This document shows positions 26,785-37,941 of a stretch of DNA of 39,017 nt, in pieces. Both the position numbers and the translations under genes were made by a program. Location of the stretch: positions 442,148 to 481,164 of the forward strand of contig JNVV01000024.1 in the NCBI GenBank assembly GCA_000733355.1. Direction: 5' to 3'. Source of the DNA: Falciphora oryzae (taxonomy: Eukaryota > Ascomycota > Sordariomycetes > Magnaporthales > Magnaporthaceae). Within the stretch, counting starts at the first letter, position 1. Each line of letters starts with the position of its first letter. The notes below the pieces were generated by a model, which ran no database searches, had not been told where the DNA came from, and saw only the letters and a program-made list of their open reading frames with translations.

Positions 26785-29700
26785 GGCCGCAGTGAGTGCA
26801 GGGTCAACGGGGTTTGCTCTGGTGAAGTATCACAGGCGATGCTCTCATCGGAAGTGTCCTAGTAGTGCACCGGGATGGAAAGCAGTTTGCTTTTATCATT
26901 TGCCTGGCCCTCTCGTCGCCGTCCCCGTTGCCGATCGCATTGATTGTTCCCTCAAAAAAGGCGCTGCGCCGGATGCGGAAAATCGGGTTCAATGGGTTCG
27001 AAGACAACGACAGCAGCCGGGCCAGTCAGGGCGCTTGGCTGAATTGAGCGTTGGACAGGGACGGAATGGGGTCCATCCCCGCATGCAGGAACCTTGGGGG
27101 ACACGTGATTTTAAAGGGAAAGACTTTTGTTTTGCTCCTTTCCTTGATCTTCCATTGCCTGCCCCATCAATGGGCGAGGGTCTGAATTTGATGACAGGTA
27201 AAGTATGCGGTAATCCTTTATTGGCCCAGAGAGGCAAATAAATGGCCAGCCACCCAATGGCAGGATTGGATTCGTGCCTTGGGAGGCCATTCTTTGTTAG
27301 CATCGAGTATGTCCATTTGTGTTGCGCTCAAAGAACACCAAAGAGCGCCACGATACCCCCGACACATCAAAGCAAGAAGGCGAAAGGAGGCTATTCTTGA
27401 GGTTGGAAGGACGCTGGGGACCGCCTAGTAATTATTACCAGAGCTGGCTGGCGGGTCGGTTTTCGTCTGATGGCCGCTGCGTGGTATCTTCGGCTACGCA
27501 GATGTTCCACACAGCGTGCATTTCCACTGCAGCCCGCGTGGGCTACCTGCAGAATGGCTGATGGAGACGGCAATGCAGTTCATGACTTCAATTTCCGCGT
27601 TACAGTGCTACGCTGCGCCGGGCTGTGCATGTGCACCATGACGAGGGAGGCGCACCTCGGCCGCCGCGCGATGGTTGATCTATCTATTTCGGGATGGTGG
27701 GAGGTACGGATATGTGTATCTGCCGGGAGCTAGAGCTGAAAGAGGACGTGCGAGGGGAGCGGCTGCATACAGAGTAGGTGGTCAGAAAAGCAGGTGTACA
27801 CTGCGGACACTGGCTGGCTGGCTGGCTGGCTGGCTTTCCCAGAAGTAAACCTCGGGGAAGTAGAGGCGTCCCACGAAGCCGGCCATGTGGCTATTGTGAC
27901 CTCGGCGCGACACCAGCTCTCCGGTCTCTGTTTATTGGTGCTCGGCCTTCTTCGTGGAGGTCCGACGCCTCGGAGATCATTGCCATGTCGGTCCTGGCTC
28001 GGCTTCACAGCTGAAAGTCTAAACCGAGAGATCCCAAACCGGCCAGCGACGTGATGCGCGGGCGCGTTTTATTGGCGGGGCTAGCAGGCCACCTGCGCAG
28101 GCCAATAGGGGAGGCGGGGGGTCAGTCATCCGGGCTCGCTTGATGGAGGGGCAGCGCGGGATTGGAGAGAGAATGGGCGCAAAGCGTGCAAGCCTGCGTT
28201 TCAGCGGCAGGAACACAGCGCGTCTGCCGCAGCTCGATCACGACACCATCCGACACCATCCAACACACTCCCCCTCGTCTCCCCACACACCCCTCTTTGC
28301 GACGGGACACGCATGGGGGCGATGACTGGTCATTGGCATGTCCACGCGTGTTGTCGTCCGCGGCGTTACAGGCCTGGTGCCTGTGTCGAGCAGACTGGTC
28401 TTGGGCGGTGCCTCAGCGCAGGGTCCAAGACAAGACACAGACATGTGAAAATGGGGGTCGGTGCTGCCCCTTCTCGTGGTCTCGTGGCTCGCCCGTTCGC
28501 GCTTGGTCACAGACGGTCACGCTCACACAGGCGCTATCACCACCACCATTGGCAGGGTGGCTGTTATGGGGCTGGCTCAATCGTGTCGGTTCCCCGTGCA
28601 ATTACGGGCGCACAGCGGCCAGTGACAGCCTGCCACCAGAGCGACGCAGCCAGGGCGAAACAAGGGCCAGGGGAGAGACACCGACGGGAGCAAGTGCACA
28701 CCCGCCTCGGAGGCTTGTGATTGACGGGAGCCATACATGTAATTGCGCATTGCGCCTCTGCCCGTTCTGTCTCGTTTCTCCAGTCCCTCTTTATTTTTCG
28801 TCATCGCAACGGTGCGTACATCCAGAACGGCTTGTCTGTCGTTCCTGTATTTCACGATAGCGGCGGTAGCAAAAGGAGGCGTGCATCAGCATTCGGGAGC
28901 TCCCGAAAGGGAAACCTCCCATCTTTCTTCAGGCCGGCCTGACAAGACGGCACCACTCGAGAGGGGTCGGATTGCCCGACATCGGACTTGTTGACGCCCA
29001 CAGAACCATCCCATCCTGTTGCGGTCAGAAAATTCAAGGAGGCATCTTGGTCAAATCCTGCGCTCCGCTCCATCGTTGCGGCTACAAACCCCGCTCCTCC
29101 AGTCCTTGAAGACCCGCCCTCCGGTGATCCGCGGCCCGGCACCAGGCAGTCAAGCAAGCGAGGCAAGCTGCGTGATTTCTGCAGGGGGCGGCCTGGGACC
29201 AGGGAGAATACCTTACCTGCTGCGACGAGACTGCGCAACTTGCGTGGGTGGGACGCACTCGCAGGACGAGAGACGGAGCAAGAGAAAAGGTTCGTCCACT
29301 TGTTTCTAGTCGCTGGGTCTTTTACGTGCACCGCACAGGCTGCGCTGCACAGCACAGCACAGCACTGCAATACACTGCACATCATCGGTATGTCGTCCAA
29401 GTGGAAGCATCCGAACCCCATCTCGTCGTGGAGATATTACCCCCTCCGTGGACCAGGGAGACAGAAAAAGAGCCAAGAAGAATTATTTCTGGTGGCTAGT
29501 CCAGACCCTCCCTGGATGCCGAGATGCGCCCTCAAAGTTGCCCTGACAAGACAGACCGCTTTTCTGGTCAATCCTCAACAAGGCCCCACCCTCGGTGCGC
29601 CAATTCGACCATCTCAGTGTACCACGAGATGGACTCTGGCCGACAGGGCTCCACCGCAAGCGGGCTAGTCGGTCAAAATCGAGATGGCTGACGGTTTGTG

Positions 29701-30634
29701 CGTCTCGCTCACAGGAAGTGAAAATTCTGGAAACCCGATTCCGACCAGAAGCGAGCGAGCGAGCAACTCCAAGGTCTCTGCCCCAAGGTGTGCGCGGCGG
29801 AAGACACACACGACAGACCAAGTGACGGTGACGGACTGCAAGCTCCCGTCAGCCCCTGAAACCGATCGTCCTCCGGCCCTGGGCGCCACTTGCTTCTGCT
29901 CGAACGCGTCGTTTGCCCCCTTGCCCAAGGCTGTCAAGCGCCTGCGCAAGCCCAGCCAGAGAGCAGCCAGCCCGGGTCCCCCAACCCAGACAAGGGTGGC
30001 CGGCGGGGAGCTCTTTTTGGCAGCACCAAGCCCCTACCCCTGTCCCGCCGCGCGCTAGAGCTGCGGTCTCGCAAAGCCTGCGCCCGCCCACAACGCTTCA
30101 CTACGTGCCAATAGGACACTGGCTGGTCTCCCACGCAGCCAAGCGGAGCTCCTGCGCACTAGCCGAGCACATCCCCCGTCTTCTGGTGCAGCGCATCGGC
30201 TTGCTTTGCGGACAGCCTCCTCCCCTGCCTGTCCAGAACCCCCATAAACACCCACCCGCAGCCCGCTCCATTGGACCGCACAACCGCCAGACCGCAACTT
30301 CTGGCTGCCCCATCCAATTACAGACTCACCGCAGCAACGAAGGCGACCGTAAAAGCGCTTCCTGGAGTCGACCTAGCCCTTGCCCTTCCACACTTATAAC
30401 CCCGATTGCTCAATTGCTGGCAGAGCATCAAAAAGAGAAAATTCCTCACAGACGCCCCGTCCACCTTCGGTGCTGTCCTGAGTTCAACCTGTCTCAGTTA
30501 CAAAAACGACACCACACCAACGAGAACCACGACAACTGGGAATAGCTCGCCGTTATTTTATCCCTGCGGATCGGCTGTCTTGCTGGTTTCGATGATCTCG
30601 CTAGAGGCGTCCCTGAGGCCCAGACTGAGAAGCA
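26785..30634. other. 3.85-kb gene-poor divergent intergenic region
   Basis: Largest gap in the window, between the 5' ends of the GCR1-type gene (minus) and the fungal-specific protein (plus). Contains a (TGGC)6 repeat, a CACGTG at about 27098, a small direct repeat (CGACACCATC twice, about 28240-28258), a CAC/AGC-rich stretch near 29347-29366 and a TTATAA at 30395-30400, about 235 bp before the next ATG. No protein-coding gene or tRNA recognised. It may hold long regulatory regions, long leaders or noncoding transcripts; none can be shown from sequence. Confidence 0.5.
27811..27834. repeat. (TGGC)6 microsatellite
   Basis: Six perfect TGGC units in the gene-poor region, about 1 kb upstream of the GCR1-type start. 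Confidence 0.9.
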
Positions 30635-31579
30635 ATGTCCCGTCTGACTTCGCTGTCCCGGCGTCACTCCAAGTCAAGCCTTCGGTCAGACGACACCTAC
30701 CATAGCTTTCATGATATCGAGCTTTTCGAGCCGCCAATGTCATCTTCAACGTCGGCTACCTCGGCGGCTACCTCGCCCACCAGCCCGGTTAGCCCTGGCT
30801 GTGGAGAGTTCGAGGCGACCGAGATGCGTCGCCAGGATTCGGGCTATGCGTCTATTCACCAAGACTCTTCATCAAAGAGGCGGGCCTCGGCAACGTCATC
30901 CAATGCTTCGGGAGGCGGCGGCGGCAGCGGCAGTGGTGGCGGCGCTCGGATGCGGACCCGGCCGTCCGTGCGACGGGCTGCCAAGTCTGGACCAATCTCC
31001 CACCTGCCCCGCTCAAGCGCGCACTCTCTCTACCACACCCGCTCCCAACAGCCATATGCCCAGCAGCCTCAGCAGCCAATAACATACTTCCACTTCCCGG
31101 CGCCGCCAGAGCCGCCAGAGGAAACCGAGGAGCCTTCGGCGCTTGGTGCTGCGTGCCCACGCCCATCATCAACGCCTCCCCTTCGCGTGGCGACGTCTAG
31201 CAGCTTCGACTATGCCCCCCGGCGGCAGTCGTACCAGCAGCCGCAGTCTCCCCTGCGCTCCGAGACGCCGACGTTCCCCGTGCCACCGCAGACCACGCAC
31301 TACTGGACTAGCGACCGGACGCGGCGACTAGAGTACGCGGCCATCGACGCGGCCAGCCGCGGCGTTCGGGGCTGGGTCATGCGCCACATCGTACCTGAGT
31401 GCTTCATCCCCAAGGAGCGTCGCCATATCGGCTTCGACGACGACGGCGGCAGCGTCCGCCGCTACAGGCTCGATCTGGACGAGGACGACGTTGCCGGCAC
31501 CGGCACCAGCGGCAGTGCATCCGCTGAGAAGGAGCCGAGGGGCAAGAGGTGGCGCCTCTGGGGCAGCAAGACGTTTTGA
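30635..31579 (+). CDS. Fungal-specific protein with conserved C-terminal block, unknown function
   Basis: Single exon, 314 aa. The N-terminal 200 residues are Ser/Pro/Gly-rich with several basophilic phosphorylation-like sites: SRRHSKSSLRSDDTYHSF, MRRQDSGYASIHQDSSSKRR, and a poly-Gly/Ser run. The C-terminal third is different in kind and looks folded: YWTSDRTRRLEYAAIDAASR, GVRGWVMRHIVPECFIPKER and RHIGFDDDGGSVRRYRLDLD. I recall this C-terminal pattern from uncharacterised proteins of other filamentous ascomycetes, but can give no function. No membrane segment or signal peptide; probably cytosolic or nuclear and regulated by phosphorylation (inference). The product ends in a basic WRLWGSKTF tail. 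The start at 30635 follows a long gene-free leader. Confidence 0.8.
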   Translation: MSRLTSLSRRHSKSSLRSDDTYHSFHDIELFEPPMSSSTSATSAATSPTSPVSPGCGEFEATEMRRQDSGYASIHQDSSSKRRASATSSNASGGGGGSGSGGGARMRTRPSVRRAAKSGPISHLPRSSAHSLYHTRSQQPYAQQPQQPITYFHFPAPPEPPEETEEPSALGAACPRPSSTPPLRVATSSSFDYAPRRQSYQQPQSPLRSETPTFPVPPQTTHYWTSDRTRRLEYAAIDAASRGVRGWVMRHIVPECFIPKERRHIGFDDDGGSVRRYRLDLDEDDVAGTGTSGSASAEKEPRGKRWRLWGSKTF

Positions 31580-32872
31580 GCACCCATCAAGTGCGCAAAG
31601 CCGTTTTGCCTGCTTCTACTGCGGCGGGGTTACCATTTTGCCCTCGTCTTCTGCCTCCTGGACGGCGGCCTGGAACATGACAGCCTCGCAGAGATCAAGA
31701 CAAGCCCAGCAGAGCAACCGGCCCGGCCCACCGAGTTTTATTTGTCGTTTCCCTTTTGTCAACAGCATCTGTCACGCCATTTACGATCACCACACACGAT
31801 GGCCCCGGCCCATCTCCCCCAAATACTACCACCTAATCGGGCCGGTCCGGTCCAGCAGAACCACATCACGTCTGCCCAGCACATTGCATCCGATACACAT
31901 GATATACCTGCACATAGCACACGGCGTTATATACCCCCTTCCTACACACCTTTACACATACACATACCCCAGATAGAAAGATTGACTTTTTGTCGTTTTG
32001 GTTATTTTGATGGGCGAATGGATTGATGAATCATGCGCTGCGTTCCGAGGCCCCTTGGACTGGTTTGGACGAAGTTAATTTGTTATCAGCGTTTGCTTTC
32101 GGGATTTTCTCCATACCGTTCCCAGGAGACGCAGATGGGATGAAAGCTGTCACGAGCATAGCACACGGAGTTTGATCTGACGCATGTTGTTGGGGATGCC
32201 CGGAGCAGGGATCGGGTTGGCATGGAGAGAACCAGAGTTTGACGGAATGTCCTTGTTCGTTTCTTCCCCCCCTCTTAATCCTCCAAGGGTTTGTTGTTTC
32301 CTATGGAGAAACCGGACCTGCTTTACCCAATTTAATCACACGGACTGTTCCCAAAGCTTTTGTTCTCCTTTCCAATGTGTTATCCATGTCGTGAAATTCG
32401 GCGGTGAACAGGTCGCATCTAGGATTGCGAGAGGACCGCGGCTTCTTTGCGGGGGAGGTCGAGTTGAACAGGGTCGATCGATGGACGGTCTGGCGGACAC
32501 GCGTCGAGATGACGATGATCAATACTGACATTCCAGGGCCGCCCTTGTTCTGCTCGCATTCCCAGCCCACGGCATTCCACGACGAGGCTTGCGAATTGCA
32601 CGTGTTGCATCGACGACCGACGACCGACCGAATCGCTGGCATGTGCTGTCGAGCTGTCCTGGTAGAACGAAGAGCTGGAAGCCTTGTCGCAAGAGCCAGC
32701 AAGGGCCAAGGCGACGTTTTCTACAGGAGGGAAAAGAAGGGAGACATCAACGCCTTAGAATTACAGGAGCAAAACAAAAACTGGATCTCAGCCAAAGAAC
32801 AGAAACGAGCGAACAACCCCGGGAATAACGTGTCACCAGCCTTGCAACCCCCACCCGCATTACACAGTCTTT
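31580..32872. other. Convergent 3' intergenic region
   Basis: 1.3 kb between convergent genes. Includes an AC-rich stretch at about 31880-31975. No gene or structured element recognised. Confidence 0.5.
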
Positions 32873-35155
32873 CTACGAAACGACCCTCTTCGGAACGACG
32901 TCCTCCTCCCGCACATCGTCCATCCCGTGCCCGCCGCCGACGCTCATGACGGCCCCGGAGCTGACGTAGTGACACAGGCGGCTGAGCTCGCGGCCGCGGT
33001 GCCCCTTGCACTCTTCGCACATCTTGCGCGCCATCTTGAGTCCGAACAGCCCGTCGTCGCTCCCGCCCGCCACCTTGGCCCCCAGCCCCGTCCAGCTGAG
33101 CCGCTTGCTGTTGTTGTTGTTGCCGTTGCCATTGGCCGCCGCCGCCGCCGACGGCAGCACCGACGAATTGCCAACCGCCATGTCGGCAGCGCCACCCTTG
33201 ACGTGGAGCCCCAGGCCGGCAACGCCGTTGGTGCCGCTGTTGCTGCTGTTGCCGCCGCGGCTGCCGTTCCTGCCGCCGCCCCGCTTGCCGGCGTTGCTCC
33301 CGGCCGTGGCCACGCTCTCAGCGTGGTTGTTAGCCAGGGCGTCGGAGGCGATGGCGCCCTGCTCGCGGCGCTCGGCCACGTCGCGGTCGACGACCATGAC
33401 GCTCTCCATGACGCTGGCGCGCCCGCAGTTGGCCAGCGTCGGCACCTGCTCCGGGAACATGGCGGCCAGGTAGTCCTCGAGGCTGACGACGGGCGGCGCC
33501 GCGGGCAGCAGCCCGCCCAGCAGCGGCGAGCGGTCCTCGCCGTAGTAGCTGCCGCTGCTCATGATGCTGCTGGTGCTGCTCCCACCGGGGCTCATCATGT
33601 TGTTGGCATTGCCGCTGGGCTGGTACTGGTACTGGTTGTAGAGGCGGCTGGTGCTGTTGCCGTTGGTGGTGGCGACAACAGCAGCAGCAGCACCGTTCCG
33701 GCCGTTGGCGGCGGTGCCGTTGATGCCCATCCGGGCCGCGACGGCCGGGTTCATGGGGCTGACGCCGGGGGCGTTGATGACGAAGACGCCGCCGCAGAAG
33801 CGGCCGGCCAGGTCCTCGCGCACGCTGCGCAGCACGCCCAGGCGCGCGAACGGGTCCCGCGCGTGCGCAAAGTGCTCAATGTGCGGCCCGCCGCGGCGCG
33901 CCATGAACTCGGCGGCCGACTGCGGCGTGGTGTTGTTGGTAGTGGCGGTGGTATTGGTGGTGTTGTTGTCGCGGCCGCCGAGCGGCACGACAAACTCGTC
34001 GGCAGCAGCGCCAAAGGTGTAGATCTCAAGCCGGGACAGCTTGGCGTGCGGCAGGTCGGCGCACAGGCGGCTCAGCACGCGCGAGGCCGTCAGGCTGCCC
34101 CGGTTGTGCGCGAGGATCACGACGCGCTTGGCCGACGGGTCCTGCAGCGCCGCGCGGGCCTGCGCGTACAGGAGGCGCTGCGTGTCAATGCGGTCGCCGA
34201 GACCGAACGGCATGGGCGGGAGAGGAAGCGAGATGCCAGCGCGCTCGGCCAGGAGAAGGGCCAGGTCGACGGCCAGGCCGTAGGTTGGCTCCACGATGGC
34301 GGTGATGGGCCGGTTGAAGAGCTTGGCTAGGCGGGGAAGGGTTGAGTCTGTTATGGTGCGAGAACTGGAGGGAGGGCGTGTCAGCCACAGTCGTAGGTTT
34401 CTTTTTTTGGTTCACTTGCTTCCTGCGTACCTCACGCCCATACCCCCGACAAAGAACCAGCGCTCGTCCTCGCCGTCGGGCCCCATCATCCAGCTGCCGC
34501 CCTCGACCGCCGCGGGGCCTGGGTGGCGCACGACGGGGTCGGAAGAGTTGAGCAGCCGGCAAAGGCACCAGACAGCGGCGACGGAGCAGAGACCCCAGGC
34601 GGAGAAGACGAAGCCGGGGAGGAACAGCCAGATGGGAAGGGCCAGCATGATTATGTATAGTTCCACCATGCCGACGGCAAGCTGTAGGCCCACGTCGACA
34701 GCGTAGCGCCACGGCACCTGCGCGGCGGCGGGCCAGCGCGAGCCGACCGCCATCACGACCACCATCGTCGCCCAGACCGCGGCGCCGGCCACTGCCCCCT
34801 TGAGTCCCTTGCCGCCGCCGCCGCCGCCCGAGACCGCTGCGGAAAGGGAGGCGGGGACGGTGGCGACGACGGCCCCCTGGGAGTAGTCCTTGCCGTTGTT
34901 GTTGACGACGGCGTCCCAGGCCGTGAGGGCCAGGTCCGGCAGCAGCCAGAGCAGGGCGCGGGCGTCGGCCTCAAGGGCCTGGATGGGCGGCTGCTGGGCG
35001 TGCGGGACGGTGCCGCAGGCGCCGTCGATCAGGGGCGGGATGTAGGTCACGGGCGACGACGAGGCCGGGTGGTGCGGCGCGCTGCGAGGCGAGTGCAGCG
35101 GCGGCTGCTGCTGCTGCTCCGGCGACGGAGACCGCGAGGTGGAGAGCCAGGGCAT
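32873..35155 (-). CDS. Membrane-anchored alpha/beta-hydrolase-like protein, Asn at nucleophile site
   Basis: Exons 35155-34431 and 34364-32873; 2217 nt, 738 aa. Intron 34365-34430 (GTACGC, GGCTGACAC branch, CTCCAG). Residues 1-100: Pro/Gln-rich cytosolic head, then hydrophobic helices (AVAGAAVWATMVVVMAVGS; LQLAVGMVELYIIMLALPIW and neighbours to about 215). After RWFFVGGMGVSSRTITDST a hydrolase-like domain begins: ITAIVEPTYGLAVDLALLLA, then KRVVILAHNRGSLTASRVLS, where the GxSxG nucleophile is AHNRG with Asn at 329. Later LEIYTFGAAADEF and IEHFAHARDPFARLGVL resemble the acid/His region of DUF676-type lipases. Two low-complexity Asn/Thr/Gly/Ala-rich insertions (about 380-400 and 580-670) bracket YLAAMFPEQ. 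Probably a non-catalytic or atypical hydrolase. The frame is open upstream to 35491; I chose the ATG at 35155 because the extension lacks conserved features. Confidence 0.8.
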
Positions 35156-36273
35156 GCTGGACACCTTGGTGAAACGGGTGAAATGAATGGATAGTTGGGC
35201 TCGAAAGGGGTTGGTTAAGGAGTGGATGCCGAGATGGCCAAGGGCTATTGTTGGGAAAGGAAAAAAAGGAAGGACACCAGTGGGAACAAGGGGGAGAGCC
35301 TGACCTCGAGAACCAAAGGGAAAAAGAAGAAGGGAAGCGCTGTCGGGCTGTGAGGCCAAGGCGATTGTTATATCGACGCACCTGAGCCAGCACACGCGCT
35401 GTGATGTCGCATTCCACACGGGCAGACAGCCAACCACGGCATTTCGCGACGCGGTGATTGGGGGATAGGGATCAACACACGAACTAGGCACATTCCTCGA
35501 GGGGCCGTCGGCGACACATCGTCAACAGGACTCGCAGCGCCGGCAAGCAAAAGGGATAAACACCATGTCTTGAACCCGCCTGATTACGCCGTGGTGATCC
35601 TCTCGGTAATTGTCCGACCAGGAGCTACCAAACTGCTCTACGCCGGCCCCTAGCCAATGCGAGGCTCGAGGCCTGCCACACCTCGCCATCGGTGTTGATG
35701 TTATCCACACGCGAAGTAGTGAGACAGCGCTTGGGGCCAACGATACCGGGACATTCCACTTGCTGGAGATTCGTGTGCTTGTTGTTTCTACTGCACTACA
35801 AGCCACCACCTCGACGCCTCCGCCAACCCGCCCTCCCCAGCCCTCGGGATCTTGCCGGGCGCCGCCCCCGGGGCATGATGCCATGAACGGGTTATATTCC
35901 GGGGCTGGGATGGCACTGCTTCTCGTGTCTTGCGTACCTCCAGGCGCCTCACGTTGGCATCTTTCCAGTCCAACGGCCTGGCCATATCTCTGGGCTGGAG
36001 GGTACCCATGGTATCGACGGCACAAGTGGGACGCGTTATCATCCTCCGATGTCTCAGACTCCCGGAAGGCAGATAGTGGCCGTCGGTTTGTCAAACTACC
36101 GTGTTATCGTTGACCCGCTGCGACCACCCCCACCGCTCTCCTGGTAAGCTCTTCGTCGTCCCAGCACATTCCACCTCGTTGCGCCCCGGGGGAATACACC
36201 TGCTCGAACAAGGCAGGGCCGAGTATCACAGGCCGAAAGAACATAAATAGGAAAAGAAACAAACAACCCCGCC
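35156..36273. other. Intergenic region, promoter of the hydrolase-like gene
   Basis: Holds the promoter and leader of the hydrolase-like gene and the 3' flank of the MFS symporter. Open frames here have no recognisable features. No gene called. Confidence 0.5.
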
Positions 36274-37941
36274 TCAGTATGCATAAAACAAGACGGCCTC
36301 GTCGTCGGACTGGCGGATCTTCTTGTTCATGTGCTGGAGCCAGAAACGCATGACCCAGGCGCCGACGACGGTGGCGACGCTGAGGCCAGCGCTGGACCCC
36401 ATGGCGAGCGTGTACCGCGGCGCGTCCCACTCCCACCACAGGTACGGCGTCCAGATAAAGGACACGGTGGCGGCCATGTTGGCGATGGCGAGCGACGAGG
36501 CCTTCTTCTCCTTGGTCTGCGAGCACGTGCTGGCGACCCAGCCTAGAATAATACTGTTTACGCTATAAGTGCCAACCGAAAAGACGATCATGGCGACTGC
36601 GCGGGTTGTCAGCGGTGTGCGGATGGAGGAATGAGGAGAGTGGGCAGCCGGGAGAACTCACAGTAGCGAGCACCCGTGTTCAGCGTCGCGCACCCCAGGA
36701 CAAACCCGAGCACGGCAACCAACTTTCCAATCGTGATGTGCCACGTGCGCTCGTTGAACCTCCCCGACGACCACGCCCACGCGATGGACGTGAAGCCGGC
36801 GATCAGGTACGGCGGGCACGTCAGCACCAGCGTGATGGTTTGGTCGAAGCCGAGCGAGCTGATGACGGTGGGGAAGAAGTTCTTGAACCCGTTGGCGCCC
36901 AGGTGCATGTGCTGCATGTAGGCGAACAGCCAGACGCGGGGGTCCTTCGCCGCCTGCGCGAGCCCCCTCCAGGTCGACGTGACGCCCTTCTCGCCGACCG
37001 TGTCGCGCACGATGCGCTCGTGCGCCAGCTGCCGCTCCTCGGGCGTCAGCCAGCGCGTCGTCAGCGGCTCGTCGGGCAGCAGCCAGAACCCGGCGACGGC
37101 GACGACGAAGGTGACGACGCCCTGGATGATGAAGAGCCAGCGCCAGCCCTTGATGCCCATCATGCCGTCCATCTTGAAGATGCCGATGGCGATCAGGCCC
37201 GCGAAGGCGGTGGCCAGGATGTTGCCCGTGTACAGGACCGAGATGCGCGTCGCGATCTCCTTGCGCGTGTAGAAGGACGCCAGCATGTACAGCGCGCCCG
37301 GGTAGTAGGGCGCCTCGGTCACGCCCAGGAAGAAGCGTGTCAGCATCATGCCCGTGAAGCCACTGGACAGCGCCGTCAGCGCGCTCACGACGGCCCACAG
37401 TGCCATGAAGGTCGACATCCAGACGCTGGGGCGCACGCGCGTGAGCATCATGTTGGAGGGGAGCTGCATCAGGATGTATCTGTGGTGGTGGGTTCCGGCA
37501 GGTTAGCCTGGTGTTTTCTTGACATTTTCTTTGCCCCAAGTGGCTCCCGTTGACGCACCCGACAAACAATATCGAGATGCAAGTCTGGTACTCTCCCGGC
37601 TTGAGCTTGAGGTCCTTCTCGAGCCCGTTGAGGCGCGCGAGGGCGATGGCGTTGCGGTCCAGGTAGTTCAGCCAGTACATGAGCCACAGGATGGGCATGA
37701 TCCAGATGTCCAGCTTGCGCACCAGCTTGATCTCGCGCGGGTCGGTCTTCTCGTGCGCGCCCGAGTAGTCGAGGGCGGCTCGGTTGCCCTTCAAGGGGTC
37801 GTCACCTTCGGCGTGCTCGACCCGGAGCGGCTCACCGCCCGTCTTCTCGGGCGCGATGGCATCCTTGTTGTCGACAGCGCTGTCTTGGTTCTGCCTTTGG
37901 GAAGACCGCTCGAGGTCTGCCTTGCCCATTGGTTTGTCCAT
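36274..37941 (-). CDS. Dal5/Tna1-type MFS anion:cation symporter
   Basis: Exons 37941-37559, 37479-36662 and 36596-36274; 1524 nt, 507 aa. Introns 37480-37558 (GTGCGT, GGCTAAC branch, CACAG) and 36597-36661 (GTGAGT, CGCTGACAA branch, GCGCAG). Members import organic anions such as allantoate, nicotinate, pantothenate or biotin precursors with protons. A charged 80-residue N terminus precedes TM1 (IMPILWLMYWLNYLDRNAIA), whose NYLDR is the family hallmark; then KPGEYQTCISILFVGYILMQ and PSNMMLTRVRPSVWMS, the GFTGMMLTRFFLGVTEAPYY motif, and a central loop LTPEERQLAHERI. The second half ends in FNERTWHITIGKLVAVLGFV and a final helix before NKKIRQSDDEAVLFYAY. Substrate not deducible. An in-frame ATG at 38043 would add 34 residues; the one at 37941 is preferred because MDKP begins the conserved-looking acidic/basic head. 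Confidence 0.92.

Noticed and set aside
32927..34330. 467-aa open frame opposite the hydrolase-like gene
   Set aside because: Val/Ala/Gly/His-rich shadow with no domain; the minus-strand frame has recognisable fold motifs and a clean intron.
35156..35491. N-terminal extension of the hydrolase-like protein to the ATG at 35491
   Set aside because: No conserved features, and the composition resembles leader sequence; cannot be fully excluded.
35522..36094. 190-codon minus-strand frame
   Set aside because: Mixed, unstructured composition, no splice-supported extension, no family resemblance.
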